Source: Undaria pinnatifida
Taxonomy: Eukaryota > Sar > Phaeophyceae > Laminariales > Alariaceae
NCBI GenBank assembly: GCA_012845835.1
Contig: JABAKD010000006.1
Coordinates: 6,936,318-7,000,317, forward strand
DNA length: 64,000 bases
Direction: 5' to 3'
Shown piece by piece: positions 11,881 to 22,779 of this stretch (positions are counted from its first letter, which is position 1; every line of letters begins with the position of its first letter). A program made the translations under genes and the position numbers. The notes below the pieces were generated by a model. The model had not been told where the DNA came from, ran no database searches, and worked only from the letters and a program-made list of their open reading frames with translations.

Positions 11881-12225
11881 CCACACGAACACAGTTCGCG
11901 CTCACGCGCTCACGGCCTTCGGGTCAGATCAGCTCCCAACCCAACCAGAAGCTTAATCCCGTAGCTAGCCCCAAAATTAGGGGAGGGGGTGGGATCAGGG
12001 AGTGTGGTGGGATTAAGGGTGGCCAATCACAATGGAGGTGTGGTCTATTGGGGTTGGTCGGGCAACGCCTTTCACCCTCGAACACCAAAAAATATATATG
12101 TAATAGCGTGTGGTTTGCAATTAAGTGCTTCCGTTCTAGGATTGCGAGGTCTCGTCTGCAAGGACCCTCAGGTCGATCGAACCACACACACGGAGAGCTA
12201 CCGCCGGGGCTCAATAGACGACGAT
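11881..12225. other. no recognised feature
   Basis: Mixed-composition sequence between the GGT duplication and the terminal exon of the minus-strand gene. I see no repeat or gene; it could hold that gene's 3' UTR. Confidence 0.3.
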
Positions 12226-15115
12226 TTAATCAGGCGCGCTCCTCCATCCGATCGAATCCGTTGCGTCAGGCGCACCTCCATCGGTAGGTGCGTCAGTGGG
12301 CCTCTCGGTAGGCCCGGCGATCCCGCGCGAACCACCCGTCGGAGCCGGCGTTGTGGATTGAGCAGGCGTTTCTCCCGGACTACTCGTGCCCATCTCGCCC
12401 GAACCATCGGTTGGGGCCAGCGTTGGAGCCGGCGTTCCGGAGGGGGCAGACGTTTCTCGCGAACTACTCGCACTCGGGCTCGGGGGGGCTGTCACTGAGC
12501 TATCTACTGCTGGGTTAGCACATGATGTCCGGGGCGTTATGCACAGGTTAGGGAACAGGGAAAAAGGGAGTGGTGGGCCGTTCGGGTGGGAAGAAGCGAA
12601 AAACAGAAATAGCGCCGTGTTTGTGGCAACGCTCAAACGCGCCGACTTGTGTGTGTGCTCTTCACGCTCAACCCTTAATTCCACCCATCAACATCCAGCA
12701 CATCCAGCGTCCGTGCAGGTTCTTCGTCCAAGAAAGATTCAAGTTTCGTGATCACAAACCACACTGCTAATAAAAATATTGATTTTTCGCGCAAACTCTC
12801 CCGTGTACTACACGACATGCACGGTGTCTCTTGAGATTCGTGATGTGCTAACGAAAGCGCACAAAATGTGCAGGTACGGCCTGTAGATGGATCTCATTCG
12901 CGTAAATCGTATTGTGAAGTTGCCTGACTCTTAAAAACTCCTCTCGTCACGTGCCACAAGCGAACCAACCAGCACTGCAACCGGGACAGTGACGGCACTA
13001 TACAAAGAACTTGAAAGTTTTGTCATGAGCACCGAGGCGTGTATCGTGTGTCTGGTGGCGAGCCCAACCTCGTCCCGTCGCCGCCACCACCGCAAGGCAC
13101 AATCATACCAGAATCTGGTGTTTTCTTTAATGCAGGCGACCCGGAATAATAACCTCTCTGTTCGAATCAAGTCGGAGGCTGATGTTGCGTGTTTGCCATA
13201 ACAACACAGCATTACGCCTGGTCGGCATGGGTAACAGGGGGCGCTCATAACAAACGCAAAATGTAGCGTTTCCTGGCCAAAAATCACGATTCCTAACATT
13301 TGAAAAAAAATCTGGAATGTCACGTTAACAAAAAAAAAAATCACATTTTTTTGCGCAGGAATCCTGACATCAATTTTCATGGAATTTTTCAAAACTATTC
13401 GAAATCATGATTTCTAACAAAATATCACGATTCGCGACGTCACGTAATAATTGATACGATTCCTGACCTGTTTTTTGTTGTTCGTTAGGACTGACCCTAG
13501 GCAACTTATGTCACGACAGTCACGCCCGTTCAAGAGTGCATTTCGTCTTGCTCGAAATAACCTTTTTCGAACCGCAAAAGCTACTCCACACTATTCGCCT
13601 CCCCAAAAACAGAAATTAATTCATTTAACTATTCCAATTCATTTTTTTACATACTATTAATAACATACTTACAACAACCTGTGAAACGAAAAAAAAAATG
13701 GTTCGTTGTGTGCAGTGAAGGTAGTCGGCAGGAGACAGAGCTAAAAAAGCTGCAAAAACATGTGGGAAATGGAAATTGTTGTAGGTTGTCCCCAACAAGC
13801 CGTGTTTTGTGTCTATACTTCTACAGGGGTTATTAAGGCGACACACTCCAATACATCCAGATTCGGGTAGGTCCCATGCCGTTGCTGAAAACATGTGCAA
13901 GCCTGCGCAAATCGCTGTACTCTCTGTACTCACTTGAAGCGGTGCATTCGATGACCAGCGTATCGTCCGCCACCTGCTCGCAGGACTCGCAGGCTATAGA
14001 CAGCCACTCAGTGGTGACACCGGACGGGTCATCGGCGCAATCGGCCGTCTGAGCGAGTCCACAAAGCAAAAAAAAAGAGGGTAAAACGGTACAAGAGAAA
14101 AAAGGGAGCACAACGAACAAAATCAAAACGGAACAGAAGCGCAGAAGCTGCGGGTGACAGGCAGCCAATGTGTGGTGGTCTAGGACGGACAATCGGCGCA
14201 GCCGACCAACTAAGCGAGTCCACGAAGCAGAAAAAGGGCAAAACTGTACAAGATCGTACAGAAGATCAAGACGAGACGAGGCGAAGTACAAAAGAAAGCG
14301 TGAAGATTGAAAAAAAAACACGCAAAGTGGAACAGAAGCGCAGGAGGAACAGGCGACAATCACCAATGATCTCTTACGGACCATCGGCGCAGTTGGCCGT
14401 CTAAGCGAGTCCACGAAGCAAAAGCAAACGGGCAAAACGACACCATAAAATGTAAGGAGTTAAGACAAGACCAGACGAAGCACGAAAAATGGCAGAAAAC
14501 AAGCAAAATCAACACAAACACGACCAGACCAAACGAGGCGCCAAAAACAGCGGGAAAACGATGAACGTAGAAAAAAAAACAAATCACAACAGAACAACAA
14601 GGCGTGCGCAACACAACCCAATACGCCTCCCTCACTAAAACTATAAATAAAACTATGTATCACGCCAAAAGAAGCCCTTCCCACGCCCAAAATGATCGAT
14701 CTCCTAAAACACACGCATGAACCACAAACTACGACAGAAACTGATAATCACGACGACGTAGGTGAGACTTAAATCGCTACCACGGGGAGGTATGGGAGCA
14801 ATCCCCGGGTTTCAGGCCACTAAATCGCGACTAAGGGGACACATAGGAACCATCACCAGGTTTCAGGCCACACAAACCACGAATGACTACGGGAACATTT
14901 AAGGAGTAATCCCCGGGTTTCAGGCCTCGCGGCAGATCACCTACCACGTAAAAGGGGTAGAGGATGTCAGCCGTAGCGGACGTGGAGGCGGCAGGCACAA
15001 CCCCCTGCAAGTTGGCCCAGAATCCCGTTGCGCAAGCGGTCAGCGACCTTCCCGCCGCCGCCTCCGCTGCCAACGCCGCTTCCCCAACCCCGCGGAGAGT
15101 CCTGCCCGCAACCAT
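12226..15115 (-). CDS. candidate 3-exon gene: Cys-containing, Pro/Thr-rich protein of unknown function
   Basis: The function is not recognised. Exon 1 is 15115-14945 (ATG, 57 codons, donor GTAGGT), exon 2 is 14048-13934 (acceptor CGCTCAG, donor GTGAGT) and exon 3 is 12506-12226 (acceptor CCCAGCAG, stop TAA). The phases agree at both junctions (0, then 1), and the joined frame is 567 nt or 188 residues. Exon 1 is Ala-rich and ends ..ILYPFYV. Exon 2 has four Cys in a short span (TADCADD.., IACESCEQ.., VIECTAS). Exon 3 is a Ser/Pro/Thr tail with loose repeats such as GTPAPTLAPTDG and TTPAPTGG, typical of extracellular or wall-associated algal proteins. The alternative is that exon 2 reads through its donor to a TAA at 13833, giving a shorter protein. 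Intron 1 carries two decayed tandem copies of the exon 2 start (near 14184 and 14382). Confidence 0.5.
12507..13833. other. intron or intergenic, AT-rich with CACGATTCCTGAC-like words
   Basis: At 13270-13470 a loose repeat of TCACGATTCCTAACAT, ATCACATTTT and CACGATTCGCGACGTCACG occurs about five times. It is otherwise featureless. Confidence 0.35.
14049..14410 (-). pseudogene. two decayed tandem copies of exon 2 and its 3' splice site
   Basis: On the minus strand the string GTGGACTCGCTyAG followed by ACGGCCgAyTGCGCCGATG occurs at about 14048 (intact exon) and again at about 14400. A more diverged version, TTGGTCGGCTGCGCCGATTG, lies at about 14200. The copies keep the acceptor AG but soon hit stops or frameshifts. 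The A-rich plus-strand stretches between them are the corresponding pyrimidine tracts. Confidence 0.6.
14755..14940. repeat. three tandem copies of a ~58-bp unit
   Basis: The shared core is AATCCCCGGGTTTCAGGCC (14800, 14915) with the variant CATCACCAGGTTTCAGGCC (14850). It lies in the intron just after exon 1 of the minus-strand gene. Confidence 0.6.
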
Positions 15116-15329
15116 GGCGTCGTCCAACCCTGAAAGTCCAGACGTGCGGTGGAATTTGGTTTAGAGTATAGACTGCAGGGTTCTATTTTAGGAGTGAAAA
15201 GCGTCGGGCGTGCATGAACAACGTGTTGGCATTAGTGCCTGGGGCAGGCCCTTGAAATAACGTCCCGCTTGTGGTCATGCCGTCGCGATACCCTGACAGC
15301 CCCAGCGCGCGGGGGGGGTAGGGATCAAG

Positions 15330-15425
15330 GGTTTACGGCTTTACAACTGGAAAGCCGTTTTGGGGGACACATTACTTGGAAATAGTATAGGAGGGATTTT
15401 GGGGCTCTAAAGGGGTTAAAGGCCG
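15330..15425 (+). repeat. short dispersed element (GGAAACCCGTTTTTGGG family), copy 1
   Basis: The order is AACTGGAAAGCCGTTTTGGG, CTTGGAAATAGT, GGGATTTTGGGGCTCTAAA and GGGGTTAA. Related copies occur at 16432-16515, 18190-18275, 34428-34515, 36375-36450, 40570-40640 and 43862-43955 in both orientations. The unit is about 80-90 bp and is usually bounded by TTAA. Confidence 0.6.
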
Positions 15426-16103
15426 TCCAACCTTGACAGTCCCGTCGTGCGGCGGAAGGGGTTAGGGGGGTGTTCCAGACTTTGAAGGCCTACTTCAGAG
15501 TGTACGCGTTTGGCGCGCATGGAGTATTTCACGTTTAACAAAGCTAGCTAGCTGGCTGTGGGCGACCCTACACCTTTGGTCTGGGTGGGATCAGGGTGCT
15601 TGATGGGCCCCACCGGTGAGGTGGCTTTACCAGCCCCACCACCCCAAAACATACCAAATAAAGGATAAAGAACATTACGCTTTTGTATACGAGTTTTTAG
15701 GCTTGTTTTGTGTGTTCGGGTGTATTTTTTACAGGTTACATGAGGGCGTAGACCCAACCCTAACCCAAACATAAACCCCGCCAAAGGCTACGATCCTTCG
15801 CGCGGATTCGTCGCGCAATTTGGATTATCTGAAAAAAAAGTGCGCCAATCACCTACAAAAAAGGCAATTATGATTGGTATTTCATCTGGTATGTTTGGAG
15901 TCGTGCCAACGCGGTGAAGTGGGGTACTGCCACCGGTGGCTACTTACCGTACCGTGTACCAGGTAACAGCCAGACAACACACCCCTGGGGGCGAAAACTC
16001 AGGGCCGCTTGCCTCCCAAACAAAGAGGGGTGAACACAACCCGAAAGGTGGCTTTTGGGACGCGTGCCACGGTAGAGTTGGCGCGCTCTTTCATCTCCCT
16101 CAA

Positions 16104-16385
16104 GACGCCTGCTACGATAGAGGTGCACCACTTTTTTCCTCAACACTACCCCTCACTTTTGGAGGTTAAGACATGTCCTTCTTAACCCCAAACTCTGATT
16201 TGGAGAAAAACATAACCTGCTTCATCGCGGATGAAAAAATCCCGATGGCCTAGGTATACTATACAACAAGGAACATGCAAACAAAAAAAAAAGTTACTTA
16301 AGTTCCGACGATTTTTGGGTTAAGGAGCCCCGGCATTCAGAAAACATTTCAGACGAAAACTGCTACCTCTGTCGTAGCACGCGTC
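16104..16385. mobile_element. MITE family B (TIR GACGCGTGCTACGATAGAGG), copy 1
   Basis: The left end is GACGCCTGCTACGATAGAGG and the right end is the inverse (CTACCTCTGTCGTAGCACGCGTC). The internal landmarks GGTGCACCACTTTTTTCCT, ATCCCGATGGCCTAGG, GGGTTAAGGAGCCCCGGCAT and CAGACGAAAACTGCTACCTC are shared with the other copies. It is 282 bp long with no coding capacity. Confidence 0.8.
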
Positions 16386-16431
16386 TTTTTTCTTTCTTGT
16401 TTCTGAACGACGGAGTCCCTCATGAACCCAT

Positions 16432-16515
16432 TCAGAGCCCCGAAACCCCTCCCTACACCAACTTCAAGTAATGTTGTCCGCAAAAAAGGGTTTCCAGTTG
16501 TAAACGCGTTATAAC
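16432..16515 (-). repeat. GGAAACCCGTTTTTGGG family, copy 2
   Basis: A reverse-orientation copy: GAGCCCCGAAACCCCTCCCT, CTTCAAGTAATGTTGTCCGC and AAAAAAGGGTTTCCAGTTG. Confidence 0.55.
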
Positions 16516-17202
16516 CCAAAATCGTCGGGATGGATTTCTTGGGTTAGACTTTGTGCAGGATCTGTCCGACCGAGATGAGAAAAACTTCCCCCGAGGCGCC
16601 GGCGAAAGCAGCAACAACGCGGGACACAACAGATCGCAGATCGCCCTTTCATCGTCTACATATTTCGGGGCGGGCGACCATTACCTGATGTACCGGTATA
16701 CCTTACCGCATGATCTACACGATCTAGACCCGGCTTGCCGTGTAGGGTCTGCATGATCTGTATGATCTACATGTAGATCCGTATACCATGGCCGCGCCTC
16801 CCCTGATCTTCAAAAATTTCGCTCGCGGGAGACAAATCCCCCATGTGCCGATGTACCTGATGGGAAGATCTAGATCTTACCAGGTACATGACTAGGCCGC
16901 GGGTATCCTCACCTTCAAAGTTCTCCTCGAGGCGACGGCGAATGCTACCCTCCAAGAAGCGAAAGTGAGCCACAACCTCGCCGTCTTCGGTCTGAGTGTA
17001 CACATTCCTGTCTTCCAGGGTATCGCTCGATCTCTCGTACAAGCCCGGCGAAGCTCCTCCGGTCACCGTCATCGCCGAGCACGCTTAAAACGTTCGTTCA
17101 TGCAAAATAACAAAAAATCGTTTTTGTCGCTTAGTTCTTCGTGCAGTAGTTTTCCAATTATCACTTTTTCCACGTGGGCAGTACGTTCGTTTCTGCGCGT
17201 AT

Positions 17203-17335
17203 GACACACGCCAGCTAGCGCTGGGTTGCGAATACAATTGAGTTTAGATTGGCACACGGCACGTGTGAAAATACGTGGAAGTGTGGTGAGGTTAAGCCGC
17301 ATTTACCGCATTTTTTCCCCGTCCAACAAGAGGAT
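17203..17335 (+). repeat. solo arm of the foldback element (see 35558-35880)
   Basis: CCAGCTAGCGCTGGGTTGCG, then TTGGCACACGGCACGTGTGA and AAATACGTGGAAGTGTGGTGAG, matching the left arm at 35558. Confidence 0.6.
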
Positions 17336-17504
17336 AGAAAACAGACCAAAATAAAACAAAAAATCTTGAAATGAACACTAAAGGGTGTCATCTACTACTT
17401 GAATGTCTGGAGTTGGAGGGCAAAATTCAGCCAACGAATAAAACATATTTCCACACCACGCCGCACCGCCGTCTTAGGTTCAAAACAAAAAATGGTCACG
17501 TCTT

Positions 17505-17930
17505 TTCACGGGTCAGATATCTTCTCGCGGGTCGGATCGCGTCAGGGTGACTAAAGGGTGTCATCTACTACTTTGTACGTCTAGAGTGGGAGGACAACAT
17601 TCAGCCAACGAATGAAACATATTTCCACACCACGCCGCACCGTCTTAGGTTCGAAATAAAACATAATCACGTCTTTTCACGGGTCAAATATCTTCGCGCG
17701 GGTCGGATCGCGTGAGGGTGACCCGACCCAACCCGGCCCAACCCGACCCAACCCGGCCCAACCTGACCCAACCCGGCCCAACCCGACCCAACCCGGCCCA
17801 ACCCGACCCAACCCGACCCAACCCGTGGAATTTTCAACACCTCCTGACCCGACCCGAATCGACCCGCGGGTTTTGCAAGTACCTCCTGATCCGACCCGCA
17901 GACTGGGTCACGACCCGCGAATAGCCTTCA
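17505..17930 (+). mobile_element. GGGTC-rich element, copy 4, with a tandemly duplicated left end and (ACCCGACCCA)n core
   Basis: The left end TCTTTTCACGGGTCA occurs twice (17502 and 17675). The interval, with AAAGGGTGTCATCTACTACT (17370 and 17555), is also duplicated. The core 17718-17825 is an ACCCGACCCAACCCGGCCCA array. The right side has CAACACCTCCTGACCCG and ends GGGTCACGACCCGCGAATA. Confidence 0.6.
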
Positions 17931-18189
17931 AAATAATGAACACGCACACCTCGGACGATTTTTCCGCCATTATATTACAAATAGTCAACTTTCAACGCAA
18001 GAAAAAGTCCCTGCGACGAGCACGAGTAGTCCGCACTATTATTAATAACATAGTATTGACAGGGAGGATTCGAACACGCATCATTGGCTTAGCAGGGACG
18101 AGTTACACCTTCCACACCTCAGCGGATGTCTGCTACAGCAGTACCAGGAAACAGCCATTATTAGCCTACAGCACAAATTGGCAGTTTAA

Positions 18190-18275
18190 CGCCTGTACAA
18201 CTGGAAACCCGTTTTTGGGAACAAACTGCTTGAATTTAGTGCAGGGAGGGGCTTTGGGGCTCTGAATGGGTTAAG
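18190..18275 (+). repeat. GGAAACCCGTTTTTGGG family, copy 3
   Basis: ACAACTGGAAACCCGTTTTT, then GGGGCTTTGGGGCTCTGAAT and GGGTTAAG. Two 60-bp direct copies of a TTTGTGCATGAAGCATGAGA-type unit follow (18288-18395). Confidence 0.6.
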
Positions 18276-18749
18276 AAATTGTGGCTCGGTTTGTGCATGA
18301 AGCATAAGAAACCCCTTTGTTCGTGTTGAAATGAGTGCAGGGCTCAGTTTGTGTATGAAGCATGAGAAACCCATTTTTTCATGTTGAAATGAGTGCAGGA
18401 CACGCCCTCCCTGCCGGCATCAGTAGGTTTCGTTTTTTGGGTTCGGTGGCGACGATGACGGTATTGGCAACACTCGCTACTGCCGTCAGAAACAGTGAAA
18501 CAGTAGTAAAGCAAGTGATGACCATGCGGCAATGCTCCTACCTGCTTCTAGAGCAGTAGGGTCATCTTCCGTGTTGCTATTATAGTAACAGTTGCTGGCT
18601 GGGTGGTTGTGCTTTTGTTTTCGTTTTTTTTCGTGCCGTCCTGTTTCTCTCTTATTTTTTCAATAGTTTTTCCCTTCTTTTTTTTTCTTCTTTCGTAAGG
18701 CCCATCTTATCGAAGAGCATGAATGTTGAATTATTATACTTTAGAATTG

Positions 18750-19590
18750 ATTGGTTTTTTATTTGGTTGGTCGAAATATGAATGACCGAGTAGGCATTTT
18801 CACAATTTTGACGAAAAATCAAGTTCAACAAAGTAAAAAGACACTTACTTTGTCTAGTAATGCCATCGAAAATTGAATACAAGTTGGGGAGTTTGTGCAC
18901 CTAGACGTGGCATGTTCCATGTAACCGAAACCGGCCATGCGAATTAGTGCCGTGTCGTCGGCGGGTTGAGAGGCGAGAAGCCATTGCGAGAGGTAGGACC
19001 ACCGGAGCATTCGCAGTGCGACCTCCGAAGGCCCTTAGCACAGCCTACGCCGCCTGCGACGCTTCGATGACAATCGAGGCCGCCGCAAACCCAGTTTTTC
19101 GTCGCTCTGCACCTCCAAAGTTACACGACCAACCACCGCATCACGACTTCGCTCAGAAGATCGACCGCTATGTCCCCGCCGCTGCTGCCCTTGTCGCGCG
19201 ATGGGGCTGCGCTAGTCTCCACCCAAGAGACTCCTAGAGCCATAGCCTCCTATTAATATTAATAGACGCTGTCGGCAAAAAAAAACTGCCGCTGGCCGCG
19301 GCGCTCCGGGGAGGACGCGAGCCATCGCTCGCCTCGCCAGTTGCCCACTACAGCACCAATTTGCATTTCGTAGTGTCGGTGTGAAAAAAAATAACTGCAC
19401 CCCATGTGCCTGATTGGTTGAGGCCTGCCTTTCGGCCCGCTGATTATGTAAGGGAAAATGCCTAACAAACACGCGGCGGAGCCGCGTGACCGCCCCTGCC
19501 GACCTCGAGCCCCCCACAGGATTGGGGTTAAGGTCAGGGTTAGGGTTGGGGTTGGGGTCGGTTGGGTCTCGGCCGACGTGCAAGATTGAA
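18750..19590 (+). repeat. 1.1-kb tandem duplication, left unit
   Basis: The unit contains TTGGTCGAAATATGAATGAC, GAGGCGAGAAGCCATTGCGA, CGAAGGCCCTTAGCACAGCC and TCGACCGCTATGTCCCCGCC, and ends in a short GGGTTAGGGTTGGGG run (19525-19560). All landmarks reappear in the same order at 19850-20720. Short open frames in the GC-rich part (18947-19237 and 20057-20239) translate alike, so an old coding fragment is possible, but I recognise no domain. Confidence 0.7.
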
Positions 19591-19849
19591 ATTGACTAAG
19601 TCGGTGTGCAGTCGTTTTCTGTTACACCGATATTGCAAATAGGGGTTGTCCTTGCCCACATGTGTTCGTTGACAATTTGGTGCTTCTCGAATTCTAAAAC
19701 ACGCACCGCGGTTCCTCGATAAGAAGAGACGTAGTTTGCGGGTATTTTTAACGAAATGCTGGATTTAATTCTCTAAAAGAAATCGAACTGCGATTTTTCA
19801 TGCTTCGCGATAAGGGCCCCCGAATTAACGAGGATTTCTGCAAGAATTT

Positions 19850-20720
19850 AATTTAATTTGCGTCTGATTGGTCAAAAAATGAATCACCAAGCAGGCATTC
19901 TCAGAATTATTACGAAAAATCAAATTCAACAAAGAAGCAACAAAGGACTTTCTCGGTCGAATTTAGTCGAAAATCGAAATTCAATTTGGGGAGTCTGTCC
20001 ATCTAGGCATGGCTTGTTCTGTGTAACCGTGGTGTAACCGAAGCCGGCCACGCGAATTGGTGCCATGTCGTCGGCTGATTGAGAGGCGAGAAGCCACCAT
20101 TGCGAGAGGTAGGACCACCGGAGCAGCCGCAGCGCGGCCTCCGAAGGCCCTTAGCACAGCCTACGCCGCCTGCGACGCTTCGAAAACAATCGAGACCGCC
20201 GCAATCCTAGTTTTTCGTCGCCCTGCACCTCGAAAGTGACACGACCAACTACTAATACCACATACCACTTCGCTCAGAAGTTCAACCGCTATATCCCCGT
20301 CGCTGCTGCCCGTGTCGGGCGGCGGGGTGGCGCCAGTCCATCCAAGAGACGCCTAGCGCCATAGCCTCCTAGCCACTGCCGGCCAAAATAATCTGCCGCT
20401 AGCCGAGGGGCTCCGGGGAGGACGCGAGCCATCGCTCGCCTCGGTCGTTGCCCACGGGGTGTTCGTTGACCCTTTGGCGTTTTTTTATTTTTCTTAGTTT
20501 CTAGGACGCACTACGCCGTTCCCACGAGGCGTTTAATTGCACGTACGTGCAAGGTTTTTAGAATTGCACGTAAACTCAGTACAGCCTATGCCGACCTCGA
20601 GAGCAGACCGAGAGCCCCCCAAAGGGTTGGCTTGGGGTTGGGGTTAGGGTTAGGGTTAGGGTTAGGGTTGGGATTAGGGTTAGGGTCGGGTCTGGGGTCG
20701 GGTCGGTCTGGGCAGCGTAA
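19850..20720 (+). repeat. 1.1-kb tandem duplication, right unit
   Basis: Colinear with the left unit; GAGGCGAGAAGCCACCATTG and CGAAGGCCCTTAGCACAGCC are conserved. Its distal part is interrupted by the inverted-repeat element at 20539-20778. Confidence 0.7.
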
Positions 20721-20778
20721 CCGTCGTAAAATCGCTATTGAATTTACGTGCAAATCTGAAAAACCTTGCACGTACGTG
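20539..20778. mobile_element. 240-bp TIR element enclosing a telomere-like (TTAGGG)n tract
   Basis: The left end CACGTACGTGCAAGGTTTTT continues AGAATTGCACGTAAA. The right end, read on the other strand, is CACGTACGTGCAAGGTTTTT followed by CAGATTTGCACGTAAA. These are TIRs of about 35 bp with the outer 20 identical. The interior 20630-20710 holds GGGTTAGGGTTAGGGTT and variants. Confidence 0.7.
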
Positions 20779-20934
20779 AAATTTCACGACGTTCCTTGAT
20801 GAGAAAGCAGAGTTGAATTTTTCGTGGATTTTTATTGAAAAAAAAGAAAACAAAACGAATTAGTACGAATTTCCGTGCTCTTCGTTAATCTGGGCCCTAA
20901 GATTGGCTATTTTTCATATTTGTTCTTTTGTCTT

Positions 20935-21395
20935 TTTTACTGCAAGTCAGATAGTCCGGTGCTGGCTTGCATATTATCGCTTTTGTCTACGTGCTCATTG
21001 CGGTTGGCATTGCGTGGCCGAACCACCTTCCTGTTTGTGTACCTCTGTTTCGACGTTTGCGACCACACAGGGCTGCAAACAGTAGTTGCTGGCTGTCTAT
21101 TGTGCTTTGTTTTTCATTTTTGTCCTGCCGTCCTCTTTCCCCATGTCTGTCCCTCTTTCCAAATGTTTTTTTTAGTTTTGACTGCAAATGGTCTGGTGTG
21201 CCAGCTTGCATCTTTTTACTTTTGCCCGCTTTCTCAATGCGGTTGGCATTACATGGCCGAACCACCTTGCCGCATTTGCAACAGATTTGCCATTTCTGTC
21301 TCGTAGTTGGTGACCACAGAGCTCGTCTATGACAGGCATTCGCACGGACACTAGTCGTGCTGGATGTAGATAGAGAGTAGGCGGAAAAATCCGTT
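20935..21395. repeat. dispersed repeat with two tandem sub-copies, also present at 62860-63070
   Basis: GCTCATTGCGGTTGGCATTG at 20992 and TCTCAATGCGGTTGGCATTA at 21232 mark two sub-copies, each with GGCCGAACCACCTT. The downstream segment with TGTCTCGTAGTTGGTGACCA and GTCGTGCTGGATGTAGATAG recurs at 62970-63055. Confidence 0.6.
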
Positions 21396-21399
21396 AAAC

Positions 21400-22778
21400 A
21401 TGCAGAACACAAGACACACGGCTTGTGCCAAAAATAAAAACCCCAACCGCCGTGTGGATGCCCGTGGGTAATACCGGTACCTGGTACATGGTAATGCATG
21501 GTAATGAGTAACATATTCCAACACCCGCATTCAGCAGTATAAGGAATAGTAAAACACCGTCCGTCTGACAGGTCTGCCTTAGGTCTTGCTTCGCGTTCGA
21601 GTTGATTGTTGAGTTGATGCGGTCTGTCTCCGGTTGGTTGACATCTCCTGGTCCAAGTGGTTGTGTCGGTTCTGCGGTGACTAATGCATCGGGGAGTGTT
21701 TGTTTTGCCGACAAATAGACTAGTCTATACGTACGTAACACATCGGTTGATCCGTGCCGCATGCTGATTCCAGATGTAGACCTGGTACCACGGACACTAC
21801 CACTGCTGCTGCTTTTTCGACTCGGCACTGCTGTGTCAGACAACCAGAGACACTGCCGTGGCAGCCAGTGATCACTTGTAACTAGAGAGTGCTGACGGCG
21901 ATGTGCAGCAGCTCCGCCAGCCCTGGGCACGCGTGCTACGAGGACTGCTGCTGTGCACACAGATTTTCATACCCAACAAAGAGCTGTTGGTGAATAAAAA
22001 GCTGCAAATTACCCAACAGGCAACGAACAAGACAAAAAAACTTAGTTGCAAAAAAATCAACAATCGGCCTCGTTCGTGTGGCGTAGCCTGCCGACGAGCT
22101 AGCACGTCAGGCGTGGCGACAGCAGTACTCGCAGAGCACGCGAAAGAGGCAGGGGGGGTGTTTGATTCCAATCGATTTCCATGTATAGGCTACTCGTAGA
22201 GTCACGGACCACAAACTGCAGCAGCGTACAGAAACATCACCAGAACAGAGCATACGAACATCCACACGATGAGATATGTTTTCTTGCGGTGCGTAGGGAC
22301 AGCAGTACGGGGTGCCTCTGATGCTGTACGTGGTGGGAAACACGAGGGGAGCGGTCGATACCGAGAAGCAGTACGTAAACGAGCCGCGGACTCACGCGAT
22401 GTAGGCTTCCGGAGATGCTCCGGCTTAGGCGAACCCACAGCCCCACTAATAATACAGGGTTGATCGAAAATGAGAAGATAAACATCGTCATAAACGAAAA
22501 TATAAGATACGTTTTATATTGAATTTTATATTTTAACGGTCCTTAAATTATAGTTCAATGTAGACTTAAACATAATGAACGTTTTATATGAAAATTAATA
22601 TAAAACGGCCCTTAAATTTCCGTCTGTTTTCGTACTGATAAACTGACAGCTCTAGTACCGGTGTGTCAGGCTTGTTTTCCATGAGAACGTACTCACTTTG
22701 AGCGGACACCTCTCGTGACAAGGAGACCATGCAGACGAGGCCCGATACGAACAAGCGGCGGAGAGGCATCATAGGCAT
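21400..22778 (-). CDS. possible secreted-protein gene; exon 1 encodes a signal peptide
   Basis: The best-supported piece is exon 1, 22778-22697. It starts MPMMPLRRLF and has a hydrophobic core (SGLVCMVSLS) and a likely VSA cleavage site, then the donor GTGAGT. Later exons are uncertain. One phase-compatible candidate runs from about 21950 (acceptor ACAGCAG) leftwards, with a Ser-rich body and a membrane-like segment (VLLFLILLNAGVGI). Another candidate terminal exon, 22440-22202, ends with a predicted membrane anchor (YLIVWMFVCSVLVMFLYAAA) but is out of phase with exon 1. Alternatively exon 1 reads through its donor to a stop at 22584. The function is unknown. Confidence 0.35.
22480..22640. 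repeat. AT-rich repeat end related to 63210-63310
   Basis: CGGTCCTTAAATTATAG and CGGCCCTTAAATTTCCGTC flank ATAAAACG words. The 63.2-kb site has AAGGACTTAAATATAATG and CAGTCCTTAATTTTCCGTC in the same setting. Confidence 0.45.
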
Positions 22779-22779
22779 C

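Noticed and set aside
18055-18110. Possible tRNA gene (GATTCGAACACGC resembles an inverted B box)
   Set aside because: No matching acceptor stem or A box could be found upstream on the minus strand; at most a tRNA-derived fragment.
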